Below, piece by piece: positions 46,335 through 57,059 of a stretch of 64,000 nt of DNA (position 1 is its first letter; every line of letters begins with the position of its first letter). Source of the DNA: Adiantum capillus-veneris (Eukaryota; Streptophyta; Polypodiopsida; Polypodiales; Pteridaceae); NCBI GenBank assembly GCA_014529385.2, contig CM043967.1, forward strand, positions 126,705,182 to 126,769,181, given 5' to 3'. Below the pieces are notes generated by a model. It did no database searches, was not told the origin of the DNA, and saw nothing but the letters and a program-made list of their open reading frames with translations. The position numbers and the translations under genes were made by a program.

Positions 46335-47113
46335 TGTGTTCGCTCGGTAGAGTTTGCTCGGTGCTTCATAAGTCTCGTGTGTGACAGTTTAACTGTTTGG
46401 AAGAGCATGCCATCTAGAGGTTTTTAGAGCTTTCCAGGGTTTGAAAAAATAGTATGCTTTGTATGGAGCTAATAGGAATTGACTGCTCACCAAACAAAGT
46501 TATGGACTGCAAGCTATGGCCGGTCAAAGTCTGGGACAATTTCCCAAGGAAGGGTGGAAGATGAATTTTAGTGATCTTTACGGCCTCGGATGGCAAGCTT
46601 GGGAATTTTGAAAGACGGCAAGGACCAAGTGACTTGAAGTCGAGAACAGGGAGTTTTGGAAATTCTTTACGGCTCGGTCATCATACCCTTGGCCTCAAAC
46701 TACAGTACACTCAAGTTGGGGACAAAAAAAAACAAGTGTTATTTTAAATTTTTAGTGAACTTGGCAATGCCTTCGAGGGGCGCTCACCATGAGGTGCCAC
46801 AGGTCAGCAAGCTTTTCCCCTATGCGGAGAAGGGGGGTCCAAAATGTACACTATAGATAGTGGAACTTGGCATTACTTGGGGCATCGCAATGGGTGAGTG
46901 GGCTCCTCGAGCTCCAGGATCTTGGCTATGGAGGAGGTGGCGCATAGGCACACAGTTGTGGGTAGAGCCTTGCGCACAATGCGGTGGTGCTATGGGCTCT
47001 GCAAGTAATTTTGGTTGGCAAAGTGGCCACCAGTGGGCGTTGCGGGCAATTTTTGTTGGCGACCCAGTAGGGGTCTTATATCGCACCCAGTAGGGCCCCG
47101 TCTTTTGGAGCTA

Positions 47114-47116
<3 letters not shown>

Positions 47117-47159
<43 letters not shown>

Positions 47160-47163
47160 ACAC
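47117..47163. repeat. Poly(C) then (CA)n tract
   Basis: 29 consecutive C bases run into about nine CA units. The left LTR of C has only GCACACCCCTCCCAC at this place (about 25228-25242). Confidence 0.95.
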
Positions 47164-47206
47164 TAGCGAGGTCGCTAGTGCTAGGGGCAGGGGGCGAGTC
47201 ATGTGA

Positions 47207-47208
<2 letters not shown>

Positions 47209-47276
<68 letters not shown>
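47209..47276. repeat. (GA)n microsatellite, 68 bp
   Basis: The matching place in the left LTR (about 25290-25312) has only a short GAGAGGGGGAGAGAGAGAG run. Confidence 0.95.
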
Positions 47277-47279
<3 letters not shown>

Positions 47280-48076
47280 TCTGAGTGCTCATGGGGGGAG
47301 TTCACAAGGATGTGGCCAAAGTGGCCAAAGCAAGGAGGATATTGGGTAGTCAAAGCTAGTCAAAGGCCCATTAGAGGGGCAAATTCAAAGGTGAAAAGGT
47401 GAAAAAAAAATACATTAAAAAAATGCCTAGGGGCATGAGCGACATCGCTAGTGCACTCCCCTTCCAGAGATCGGGTGAATTTCAAGTTTCCAAAAAGAAA
47501 CAAAACCCATACAATCTTTCTAATTAGCAAAAGGACAAGTGTCCCAATGCTCCTCAATTTACCCAGTAAGGATGAGCTCTCCTATGAATATCAAAATATG
47601 GCCCATTTTTGGGTCTTTTTTGCACTCTGATGGCATGTTACTCCGAGTGTGGAGTTGTTTTGTGTTGAAGCTTGTTATTTGAGTTGTATTATCTCTCTAT
47701 TTAGTAATACTAAGCCGTTGCCCCATTTCTTAGTGTTGTTTCTCCCCTTCCCCTTCCTTTTTCTCTCGCTCTTTGTGTGCATGGTGGTGCCTGCGGAGGT
47801 GTATGCCCGTGGATCATTATATGTGGTGCAAAGAGGGCAGAACTGGAGTATTGTGTGAGCTGGAAAAGGTGATGAGTTGATTCTTTGGGGTGCATTTGGG
47901 CTGAATAGTGTTTTTGCCAAGCAAAAGAGTATTGTTTTGGGTACAAGGATTATTCCATTAGTGCAAATTGGTCGATTTGAAGGTGTTATCTGAGAGGTTA
48001 GGGGTGTTGTGGATACCCTGAGCTATAGGGAGGCATTGTGTTGTGTGTTGGATGTTTTTCCCATTGCCCCTTTCCA

Positions 48077-49400
48077 GCATCTAATCCCCACATTTCAAAT
48101 GCATCCTAAGCTATGATAGCCCCCTATGGATTGGCTACCAATTGTCTTTCACCTATTGTTTGGCATTGATGGCATGTTTTGCACCAATAGTGCATGTCTC
48201 ATACAATGGAAGGCCACCAAAAAACCGCATCTTAAAATGCAAAATAGTATGTGATCTCTGCTCTATGTTCGCTTTCCTCATGACATTGCTCTAGCACCAT
48301 GCCAATCTCCTCTTTGTAAAGAGCCCTCGTCATCAACCTATTTCCACCATATGTCATTAAATCCTCTCCTACCAGAGTGAACTTCGGAGCCTTTTGAACA
48401 ATCCATCTCTTTTGTAGTTTTGATAGCCCCTGTAAACAGTGGTATGTGCTCAAGAAATCATCAACTTCCTTGAAACTCTCCCTACTTGCATACGTAGTGG
48501 GTGCCACATACAAACTCGACACTTGAGTCTACACCCGATTGTAGCCAACAATTGTATCCAATCGATCTACTTCTTGATTCTGCTCTCTTCTAGCATGTTT
48601 GAACTGCACTTATTCAAAAACCTTCAACAACTTCTTTATGGAAATAAACCCATTCTTGAGAGAATCCTTTTTTACCTCTCATTGCCCAAAAAGTTGCTTT
48701 ATAACTAGGAGAGCATCACCCTTAACCACCAACCTGGAAATGCCAAACTCCATTTCTTGAGCCCCAAGTGAAGTGTCCAGTACTCCACTTCACTATTTTT
48801 CTAGACACCTTCCAAATAATAGGACTTTGATAAAATAACCATACCTTGGGGATTTTGAATGATCACCCCTTATCCTTATTTCTGCACAGCTCTCCTATAA
48901 GCATCATCAAACCACATGGTAAAAGTTTCCTTCCAATCCGCCTCTTATGCAGCATCCTCTTTCACTATTGCTAGGTAGATCGGTAGATCTGCTTCCTTGT
49001 GGACCAAAATGTCCACCAAATGAGACCTATTTGTGTAATCAATCTTGAATTCAAATTCATACTCCTATATCTCAAGCACCCATTTTCTTATCCACCTTCT
49101 TGGCTTCAGGTGAAACACCACTTTAGGCAACAAGTTGTTATACGTAAGCACAAAAAACTTTCAAATAATTAGATGCACTTTGAAATTGTTGCAGGCAAAA
49201 ACAAATGTCATCACCCACTGCTCAACCTGTGTATATGATCTTTCTCTTGGGACAATCACCCTGCTATGAAAATAGATTGGCTTGTAGCACTTACTTACCT
49301 TTTGCATCAATACTGCACCAATGGCAATTGTACCCACCATTGGTGCACCCAAACTGTGTCGACCCAGGGAAAAGCCAATCACAAGTGTGGGAAAATTAGC
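48077..49400 (-). pseudogene. Element D RNase H, second (archaeal-type) RNase H and integrase zinc domain
   Basis: Read on the minus strand from 49400. First RNase H: T-I-A-I-G-A-V-L-M-Q-K, K-P-I-Y-F-H-S-R-V and E-R-S-Y-T-Q-V-E, then Y-L-L-P-K-V and an R-R-W-I-R-K-W-V-L segment. A second RNase H-like block follows at about 48900-48560, with G-V-I-I-Q-N-P-Q-G, N-S-E-V-E-Y, a G-L-K-K stretch, and H-A-R-R-E-Q-N-Q-E-V-D-R-L at its end. Then comes the integrase linker with F-L-S-T-Y-H-C-L-Q-G-L-S, and H-Y-W-C-K-T-C-H-Q-C-Q, ending E-M-W-G-L-D at 48077. Two RNase H domains in tandem mark the Tat lineage. Stops and frame changes are frequent. Confidence 0.75.
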
Positions 49401-51186
49401 AGGTTGATGATGGCGGTAGTCTTGAGCAGCTACTTGTTGCAAGGTACAACAAGCATGGTCAGGATATGTATGCCAAATTTAGCATTTTGCAGGTCAAGTT
49501 GTGGATTTTGAGCTATATTGGTCGGTGAGCTTAAAGGTTATCAACACATGGAGGTGACATGTTATGTATGCAATATGAATGGTCCAGTTTGCTGAGCTAA
49601 AGGCTATTGTATACCAAAAGGCACATCTCCAATGGAGAGTTATGGTAGCACAGGTTGGTCGTCGGCCGTATCGATCGTCACCTCTCCTGGCGAAGATCTC
49701 CCCATCCATGAACCAATTTTAATTTGCGGAGCGGGTTCCATCTATTTGTGGCCAGAGGACCATTGACACATAGAATTATGTGGTATCATACAAAGCAGTG
49801 ATTTCCGACACACGAGACATGGTAGTCGATGGCGTGTGAAAGAGCACCAAGAGAAGATTTTTTAAAAGGCTCGCTGAAGATAGCTTGAGGATTAAAGAAA
49901 AAAACAAAATGACTGCTCTGCATAGCATGGCGGTTATTGGCAGTTAGCATGGTTAAAGAGCGGCTCGTGACTACAGATTGAAATAGGCATCAGCTTGCAT
50001 GGAGGTGAAGCGCCATCTGTGGGAAGTGCATGAGAAGGGAGTGGAAGGCCGTAACCAGCGGCAGATGGGAGAGCAGGAGGAGGAGATCCGTGAGCTGGCG
50101 GGGTGGTGGTCTCAAGCAAGGCCTATTGAAGCCCGGCCAGGACTGGCGAGAAGAGAAGAACCTCGACTACAGAAAGCAGAGCCTCCAAGCAAGGGTGGTG
50201 TGTAGAAGTCTCCAAGGGCCAGTGAGCATGGCGGGCAAAGCCTGAGGAGGAAGGAGGGCCAGAGGGCCACGAGCAGAAGGGGCCAAGTGCCAGGCGAGGG
50301 CAGGCCAAGCTAGTGGAAGGGTTGATGCAGAGCTGTAGTTTTCAAGGGGTTGGAAGCCACAGGGCGGCGCTACACCAAGCGAGAGAGGTTGCTGGATAGC
50401 GGAGGAAGGAGATGGGCTTTGAGGGTTTCAGGAGAATCGGGTGCAGCATTTGATCAAGCGCTGCATAAGGAGGGGGGCCAGAAAGCAGAGAAGGCGGGGT
50501 TTCTTGGGTGTGCAGAGTCGCCAGAAGGCTGGCCATGAGCAGGGCAGGGAAGATGAGGAGGACAGGTTGTCCATGCCGTAATAATAAAGAGCTGCCATAG
50601 CCACTTGGGAATAAGGAAGGCAAGAAGTGGAAGAGCTGGCTTGGAATATCATTGTTGTACACCCAATTATCATGTCAACTGTGTATTTTTGGGACGTCCC
50701 CACCTCTTTCTCCGGGAGATACACACCTCTTTCTGTTCTCCTATGTATATGTGTGTAAATGGGTATTGTATGCGCAAAAAGGGATCTGTAAACCTGCCGG
50801 TGGATGGGTGTGTTCTAGGGGTCCTGGAATCAATCAAGTGAGCCATTTCATTTTGGGTTGACTATTTGTAGGGAAGTAGTGTAGACAAAGGGGATGCCGG
50901 TGTGCAATGGAACTTGGGTATGTCAGTGATCTTCTAAGTGTTTGAGTGAGTTGGGTTTGTATATCTATGGTATAAGGTGCTCTCAAGAGTATAAGGGTGA
51001 TGTTCTTGGTGCTATGATTGTGTGCAATTAGGGTTGGCTGGGTACGGGCCTGACAGTAGTCTTTTGAAGATCGAGAGTTTGAGTGTGTTTTTGCTAGGGG
51101 ATAGGGGTGTTGTGAAATCACTAGGCTATAGAGAGGCATTCAGATTGTGTGTTGGTTGTTTTCCCATTTCTCCCTTTCCACCGTCA
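49401..51186. mobile_element. Insertion of about 1.8 kb in element D, with a right end like element C's LTR
   Basis: D's pol sequence is broken between RT/RNase H (51187) and RNase H (about 49400). The right end (51095-51180) resembles the end of C's LTRs: GGGGTGTTGTG, then GCTATAGAGAGGCATT, then TGTGTTGG and CCCTTTCCA. It could be a diverged solo LTR of the C family. The middle (50000-50600) is G-rich without a recognised gene; open frames there are short. The left boundary is uncertain. Confidence 0.45.
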
Positions 51187-51593
51187 TGGACACATAACAA
51201 TAGTCCTCATTGTTAGGGTGGCATGCCGTAGGAAACTCGCATAAAATCTTTTTCAACTTGTCAAAAGCTACTTGGATATCTTCAGTCCACTGAAATCCAT
51301 GAACCTGCTAGCTTAACTTTTGAAAGGGGGTACACATGATGTGATAGCATCAAGAAAAAACTAGCTAGATACTTGAGATTATGCACAAAGTAGGCCACCC
51401 ATATCGCACTGGTGGGAGGCTCCATCAGAACCAAAGTCTTCACTTTTTCTAGATCAGCTTCAGTACCATTCTGAGAGACCACATGGCCCAAAAGATGAGC
51501 TTGCCGTTGAGTCAAATTTAACTTCTTTGAGTTCAATTGTCCACCTTCCTTGTCTAGTCTTTGAAACACATCTTTAACTTGGACAAGTGCTCT
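51187..51593 (-). pseudogene. Element D RT thumb/connection fragment
   Basis: The minus-strand translation shows Q-A-H-L-L-G-H-V-V-S-Q-N-G, then D-L-E-K-V-K-T-L, and after a frame change W-T-E-D-I-Q-V-A-F-D-K-L-K-K-I-L and P-N-N-E-D-Y-C-Y. This is the end of a gypsy RT. The catalytic palm (Y-x-D-D) is missing, because D is cut off at about 51593, next to a copia-type LTR. Confidence 0.8.
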
Positions 51594-51603
51594 GATCTAG
51601 AAC

Positions 51604-52084
51604 TGTTATAGATTTGATATCTTATTATTTATTGTAGCTGATAGGTGGAAAAGACTCGACCGAGCTAGACCTATGTGAATGGAAATATATATATTGTACA
51701 TTTTATTATTTAAGTGCTCTTTTATGGGCTTTGGCCATTTATGACCGGTCGGCCAGTTTGTACTCAATTTGACCATTCAAGAAATCTATAAATGAAATAC
51801 GTGCAAGAGGGAAATGGTCACTCTTGCACGGGGGGAGATTGTACCAAATGCTTGTGTGTTTCTTCTCTCCCCTCCTCTCTTCTCTCTCGTCGCGCCGGCG
51901 TAGCACTCCTCTCTAGGAGGTGCGGCTGCACGTGTTCTTTTGCTCTCTATTCACGTATATCGTCGATTATGTGCTCGTGGATGCATCAGGTATGCAGATC
52001 TATCGTTTTATTGTATGTAGCATGTTATTTTACGTATTTTGCCGGGACGCCACGTCTTCCGTTTGTAGAAGTGGTATCAGAGCT
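51604..52084 (+). repeat. Orphan Ty1/copia-type LTR with tRNA-Met primer site
   Basis: TGTTATAGATTTGATATC starts a segment with a TATA-like CTATAAATGAAA (51786), a CT-rich transcribed part and, at 52073-52084, TGGTATCAGAGC, the classic primer site complementary to initiator tRNA-Met. The following GATGTCTATTGAAATCATC resembles a short leader, but no gag follows, so the element is truncated. The exact LTR 3' end before the primer site is unclear (no CA directly before it). Confidence 0.6.
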
Positions 52085-52659
52085 TAGGCTACGTTCGGAT
52101 GTCTATTGAAATCATCACAACGACCAAAGCTAAGTCTTCTTCTTGAACTTCTTTCTTGATATTTATGCTTTTATATGAGATGCATGAGCATGGTTTGATT
52201 GTTTAGATCCTTTTGTTCTAATACTTGCATGTGTAATTGTGTTAATTAATGATAATTGCTTTAAACATACTATAAGTTATGTAGATAGGAGAAAGCTTAA
52301 TAAAGATAAATAAAAAAAGAGACCTCAAACTCATAAAAAAAGCTTCATCCCCATGGGAAACCACCCCTCACCTCAAATCATAGAAGAGCTTCATTTCGGT
52401 GGGAAACTACCCAGTGAATGTTTTCTGGCTCAATTTTACTGTGTCAAGGGGCCGATGTTGGTCCGGTCCAAGAAGACGCTGTGATGGGTGAGATACTTGC
52501 ACCGGCAAGCAAAAGTTCCAAGACATTTTTTTTCACGTGTTGGTGGTGATGAAGGTGCCAAACCAGCAGGATAAGAAACATCCGGGCAGTGTGTCTCTCA
52601 CAAGATACGGCGTCTCATGGTAAAAGGGGATGCGTTTCTTATTATCAAGCAAATTCTTG
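52085..52659. other. Leader-like spacer, no gene recognised
   Basis: About 570 bases after the copia primer site and before the gypsy fragment. It contains two similar GGGAAACTACCC / GGGAAACCACCCC segments (about 52357 and 52400) and no coding region. Confidence 0.4.
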
Positions 52660-54120
52660 GTATTTGGGCTTGTAAAATGAAAGGCTAAGGAAAAAGGTTC
52701 AAGCCATCCGTAGACTCTTCAATCAATTTGAAGAAGTGCAATTGTATCATATTCCTAGGAAACAAAATGAAGTTGCTGAATTGCTTGCCCAAAAGACAGT
52801 TGCATGCGATGAAAGTGAAGTGCAAGTACTCCTGGCAGCAGCAGCAATAAAGCAACCAAGGTACCAAGGGATGAAGTCATTGGCTCCCATTGTGAGCTAT
52901 ATCCACAAGGCTTCACAAAGGCTCAAAAGCGGAGGCTCATGGAGAAGGCAAGCTCACATCTATTCTTGGAAGGTGCCCTCTACCAAAGAGAAAAAGACCA
53001 AGTTTGTAGAAGAATACCAACCATGGAGGAGATTCCATCCACTTTGGAAGGTTTGCATGAAGAATCTTGTGGTGGTCATTTTGCACAAGAACTCACTGAA
53101 AAAAAGATTTTACTTGTTGGGTATGTTTGGCCAAGCTTACACATTGATGTTCAACATTGGTGTAAAAGCTACCACAATTGTCAAGCTAATGGAAACAAGC
53201 ACTTGTTGCATGGTCCACGTCAACTAGTCCTTGCAAATGGTCCATTTGAAAAATGGGGCATTGATGCTATGGGTCCATTACCTAAGACTAAAAATGGAAA
53301 ATTGTATATCTTGGTGGCCATAGACTACATGACTAGGTGGGTAGAAGCTCAAAGTGTGGCAAGAGTAAATGAGAGGACAGTGAGCAAGTTTGTATATACT
53401 CACATTTGTTGCAGATTTGGAACACCTTTGGAAATTGTTTCTGACAATGGTCCAAGATTTAGGAAGGGTTTACTCACAGAAGTTTGTGATGAGCTTCACA
53501 TTCTACATCGGCATAGCACCCCCTACTATCCTCAATCAAATGGTTTGGTTGAGAAAGCTAATGAATCATTGCAAGGATCATCCGAAAGATGGTAAAGAAC
53601 AAGACCAAGCTATGGGATGGAGTGTTGTGGGCGTATCGAACTACATATAAGGAAGCTACGGATTTCACACCCTTCCACCTTGTATATGAGCAAGAAGCTC
53701 TGCAACCTATCGAGCTCAACATTCCAGCAATACGAATTCATGGAAAGGTGGCACAAGTAGAGAAGAAGCATGGGCAGATCGTCTCCTCACCTTAGCAGAG
53801 CTAGAATGGAAGCGGGAGGCAACTTACGAGTGCTACAAAAGCAGAGCCACGCAAGTAAAAGATAAGCTCAACAAGAAGGTCAAGGACAAAGGAATCAAGG
53901 AAGGAGACCTCGTGTTAAGGTATGGCAATCGCCTTGATAATCGCTTTGATGTGAAGTTCAATACTAGGTGGCAGGGTCCCTACATCGTAAAGAAGGCCTT
54001 TAATTCAAGCTACTATGAGCTCATGAATCTGGATGGAAAGAAGCGCTCTAAAAAGGTAAATGGTTATCGACTAAAGCCCTACTTGAGTCGCAGTCTACCA
54101 AAGGGTTTACAAAACCAAGA
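52660..54120 (+). pseudogene. Tat-like gypsy fragment: RNase H end and integrase
   Basis: The first frame has L-Y-H-I-P-R-K-Q-N-E-V-A-E-L-L-A, the end of a Tat-type second RNase H. Then follow H-E-E-S-C-G-G-H-F, W-C-K-S-Y-H-N-C-Q (a zinc Cys replaced by Tyr), G-I-D-A-M-G-P with the first catalytic Asp (about 53263), V-S-D-N-G-P-R-F (second Asp, about 53443), G-L-V-E-K-A-N-E (Glu, about 53550), L-W-A-Y-R-T-T-Y and T-R-W-Q-G-P-Y-I-V. The catalytic triad is kept, but frames shift near 52940, 53590 and 53790. It is related to D but not its missing piece, since it lies on the other strand and duplicates the same domains. Confidence 0.88.
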
Positions 54121-55372
54121 GGCTACATCATCATCCATGTTTTGCTGTGACATTCATACACATAAGGCATGCAAAAGTAGTAGGGAGCGACAACAAACAC
54201 ATTCTTTGGAAACATCAACACTCCGGCATCACTTGCATTGGAAATAATGTCTTTTGATGGTACATGAATGTGCTCATTGATAGCTGCTTTTCGCTATGAA
54301 AAATTTCACATTTTTAGACTCACTCCATCACTACTAACCTTTTAACTCTACCCACGTGCATGTCAAAGATTGTACATACCTTATTTTTCTTCATGTGTGT
54401 GATACCACGCTATAGTGGATATGGTGTGCACATAAATGTGTATATTTCTCTAAAGTTTGTCCTAACCATAAAACTCCACCTTTACTAATTACCTAAGTAA
54501 GGTTGGATCCAAAAAATTATTACTGCCCTTAGTATTTATGTAAATATTTCTTTTTTTTGTTTTAAAGGGCATAAATATTAAGAGTGTGATTTTATAAAAA
54601 CAAAAAAAAAATTACACATATTTTTTCCCATCCCCTTTTATGTAACTGGGTGTGAGTATTTTTTCCCTACCCACCTACTAATTCACTAGGTGTGTGTCGT
54701 GTTTTTTTACCGTATAGTGATTTTTGTAGATTTTATATTTAGTTACATCTCAAGAGAGTGTATTTATTCATTTATATATTTCTATTTTACTTATCCATGA
54801 GATTCCAATTTTTTCTTCACGCTAGTTAACTACAATGTACTTTTTCCTTTCACATTGTGTAAAATTGTAAATATTATTTTTTCACTCCACCTATTGTAAG
54901 AAAATATAACAATATATATTTTAGCATACCTCTTTTGTATATTATCTTATCTTATTTTATTTTACTTTTATATTTTATATACATATTATTTATATTTTAT
55001 TACTATAATCATGCACCGTAGCTTGTACACTTGTTATCATGGGGAAACACAAGGAGCACTAGCTGCCATTTCGAGCGGCTCTGTTCACTCCCCCAGCTAC
55101 CCACACACACATTCTGTCTCTCTCAACCACTAATTATAATCTGCATGTATTTTCTCTCTCCCTCTTGTCAGTTAATGGCTTCCAAAAATTGGTTGCGCAC
55201 CACCAACCACCATGCAGTACTCAGCAGTGAGTACATTGCGGCTATATGACCACTCGCAGTAACTCTCTCTCTCTGTGGTCATATAGAAACTACCCTGCAA
55301 TCGTCTTTCTCTCTCATCTTGTCACTCAGCAGGGATGCCATGCAGAATTCTCTCTCTCTCCCTCTGCAACTG

Positions 55373-55374
<2 letters not shown>
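54121..55374. other. AT-rich spacer
   Basis: No coding region recognised; 54530-55010 is very AT-rich with T and A runs. It may include the decayed 3' LTR of the preceding fragment. Confidence 0.5.

Positions 55375-55442
<68 letters not shown>
55375..55442. repeat. (CT)n microsatellite, 68 bp
   Basis: Uninterrupted CT tract within a wider CT-rich block (55260-55600). A short (AC)n run follows at 55487-55506. Confidence 0.97.
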
Positions 55443-55446
<4 letters not shown>

Positions 55447-56768
55447 CGCTTAATTATGTCTCTCTTTTCCTCGTCTGACGCAACTGGCACACACACACAC
55501 ACACACCCAGTCTCAATATCTCTATCTGTCGCTCGCTTACCACTTTGCATCTGCCTATCTCATTTCTCTCTCTCCCTCCAACATGCAGATGTTCATGAGC
55601 TGCAGCCACTAAGTGTGTGCCCACGATCTTTGACCCTACCATCTATGCACATTTAGGATCATGGGAAGCGACCTGATTATGCACACTCCTTCCATTCAGA
55701 AGATCTTCAAGGAATTGAGAAACCGAAGACGAACGCTATGCACTGGCGTGCGTTGAGTACCAGTAGGCCCTCAACTACGTCTTCACTTATAGATGGAGCT
55801 GCTTACATGAGTTCTGCAGCAATATATTACATCGAGCTTCCCCAGGCCTTCCAACTATGTCAAATGCTCTGCATCTCATGCCGTTTCCAGAACACAAAGT
55901 GAGAGAGAAGCACAATACAGCGACATGGAGCAAGCACGACGTTGCAGTGGCATAGCAAGGGAGCAAGGAATTTGTGCTTACATACAGAGCATCGCAAGCT
56001 CCACAATCTCTCTCCCTCTGTCTCTGGGCTTGTCCTGATGCACTGCCTGCACATGCACTAACATCGGCTCTTGTCGCCTCTCTCTTCCCCTCCGTGTGCC
56101 TTCTCCCTCCCTTTTTCACTTAACCCCAAAGGAAGCATCTCGTGAGCTTCGCCTTATTATGACCAGTTTGCACAATAATATACACCAAGAATATTCCGCC
56201 CTCCTTATTACAAAAATAAAGTACAGTGGTAATGCGATAATAAATAAATAGTATATTATAATAAATAGTATAATAGAACACCCATGCGATTAGGTTAGTG
56301 TTCGGGAAAAACCATTTATCCAAACATACAGAATTACTTTTCTTAAATTTGTCAAGAGGAAAATTTTAAAATTAAGGTCATTATTTCTAATTTTTACTTT
56401 ATTTTTCTCTATTTGGGGCGGAATTTCTCCTTTTACATTTGCCTTCAACCAGCAATTTTGAAATTGAAAACAACACGATTTTAAGTTGAGGCACATTTTC
56501 CCCAAACACTGGAGTAGGTGGATCGTCCCTAGTGGAAAGAATATCAACATTGCATCCCACTTTCTCTCTCTTCCTATCTTCCCCAGTACGTCTGCTTACA
56601 ATGGCGGGCAGTGAGGATGATGATAATGGTTTACTCCCACAATTTTAGAATTTTAATTTTTCACTTTACTCAATTTTATTTTTGTACCCAAGCATTGGGT
56701 TAGATCCACAAGGATCGTCTCAATTTGATCTCTTTAACCTTTTCAAATACGCATACACACACACAATA
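55443..56768. other. Spacer left of the copia element
   Basis: No gene recognised. Short frames on both strands, an AT-rich part at 56190-56420, and a CA run just before the copia LTR. Confidence 0.5.
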
Positions 56769-56773
56769 CTCTG

Positions 56774-56999
56774 TGTTGGAATTACGTTGCAGAGAAACAC
56801 ACACAGCTTGGAGAAGACGAAGGAAGCTCAAGGCACACAATAGAGAGTGTATTACTTAGTGTGCAATGGAAATATAGATAGCCCTAGAATGATGGGCCTA
56901 TATACAATGCATGGGGGAAAAAACCTCCCAAAGAGGGAAAAAATGCCCCGGCGGTCCTAGTGTGTTCACACACATCACTACCACATGCATATGGTAACA
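56774..56999 (-). repeat. Element E 3' LTR (226 bp)
   Basis: Matches the right LTR except for about 40 extra bases (56930-56970, CCAAAGAGGG to GTCCTAGTGTG) that the right LTR lacks. Confidence 0.9.
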
Positions 57000-57059
57000 A
57001 AACCCCCCTGGAGTGATGCGGTGAACGAGAGCTGGCACATGAGTGAAGGGAAGTGCCAT

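Larger units (their letters stand above)
41873..46376. mobile_element. DNA-transposon-like insertion (4.5 kb) carrying a dUTPase copy
   Basis: The right LTR of C is interrupted exactly between two copies of GTGTGTGA, an 8-bp direct repeat as made by hAT or Mutator-like elements. Just inside the ends lie similar inverted segments: CACTGAGAAAAATAAACCGAGC at the left (from 41886; the last two bases lie beyond the core match) and, read from the right on the other strand, a CACCGAGCAAA then ACCGAGC stretch (46325-46366). More CCGAGC/GCTCGG motifs lie beside them. The terminal motif recalls CACTA elements, but they duplicate 3 bp, so the superfamily is open. No transposase was recognised; the cargo includes a dUTPase relic and tandem repeats. 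Confidence 0.5.
3337..48076. mobile_element. Element C: LTR element of about 6.3 kb, expanded to 44.7 kb by nested insertions
   Basis: After removing the elements inserted into them, two copies of one sequence of about 2.15 kb remain. The first is 3337-3448 joined to 24092-26117. The second is about 41390-41872 joined to 46385-48076. They match along their length, for example in the GACCATAGAAGATGG-type start and the GCTATAGGGAGGCATTGTGT end. Treated as LTRs, they flank about 2 kb of internal sequence (26118-30871 minus two DNA elements). The flanks are ACATC (3332-3336) and GCATC (48077-48081), a probable 5-bp target duplication with one change. A purine-rich stretch (AAAGGTGGGCAA) precedes the right copy. 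No gag or pol was recognised inside, so C looks non-autonomous. Orientation is uncertain. Confidence 0.6.
46377..48076. repeat. Element C right LTR, main part
   Basis: Resumes after the second GTGTGTGA and matches 24460-26117, for example GGAGCTAATAGGAATTG and GCATTGTGTTGTGTGTT. It ends CCCCTTTCCA, directly followed by GCATC and the integrase code of element D. Contains greatly expanded microsatellites compared with the left LTR. Confidence 0.7.
2435..51593 (-). mobile_element. Element D: Tat-lineage Ty3/gypsy relic, split by nested insertions
   Basis: Pol pieces on the minus strand appear in the right order, running from high to low coordinates. RT thumb and connection lie at 51593-51187, RNase H and a second RNase H at 49400-48560, the integrase zinc domain up to W-G-L-D at 48077, and the integrase core and C-terminus at 3331-2435. 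The halves complement each other exactly across element C. This implies that one integrase gene was interrupted by C and later spread out by the elements that landed inside C. A second RNase H after the first is the hallmark of plant Tat-lineage elements. LTRs of D were not found, so the outer limits given are only those of its coding remnants. All pieces carry stops or frameshifts. Confidence 0.7.

Noticed and set aside
49999-50700. G-rich frames in the insertion within element D as genes
   Set aside because: Frames are short, overlap on both strands, and show no domain or motif.
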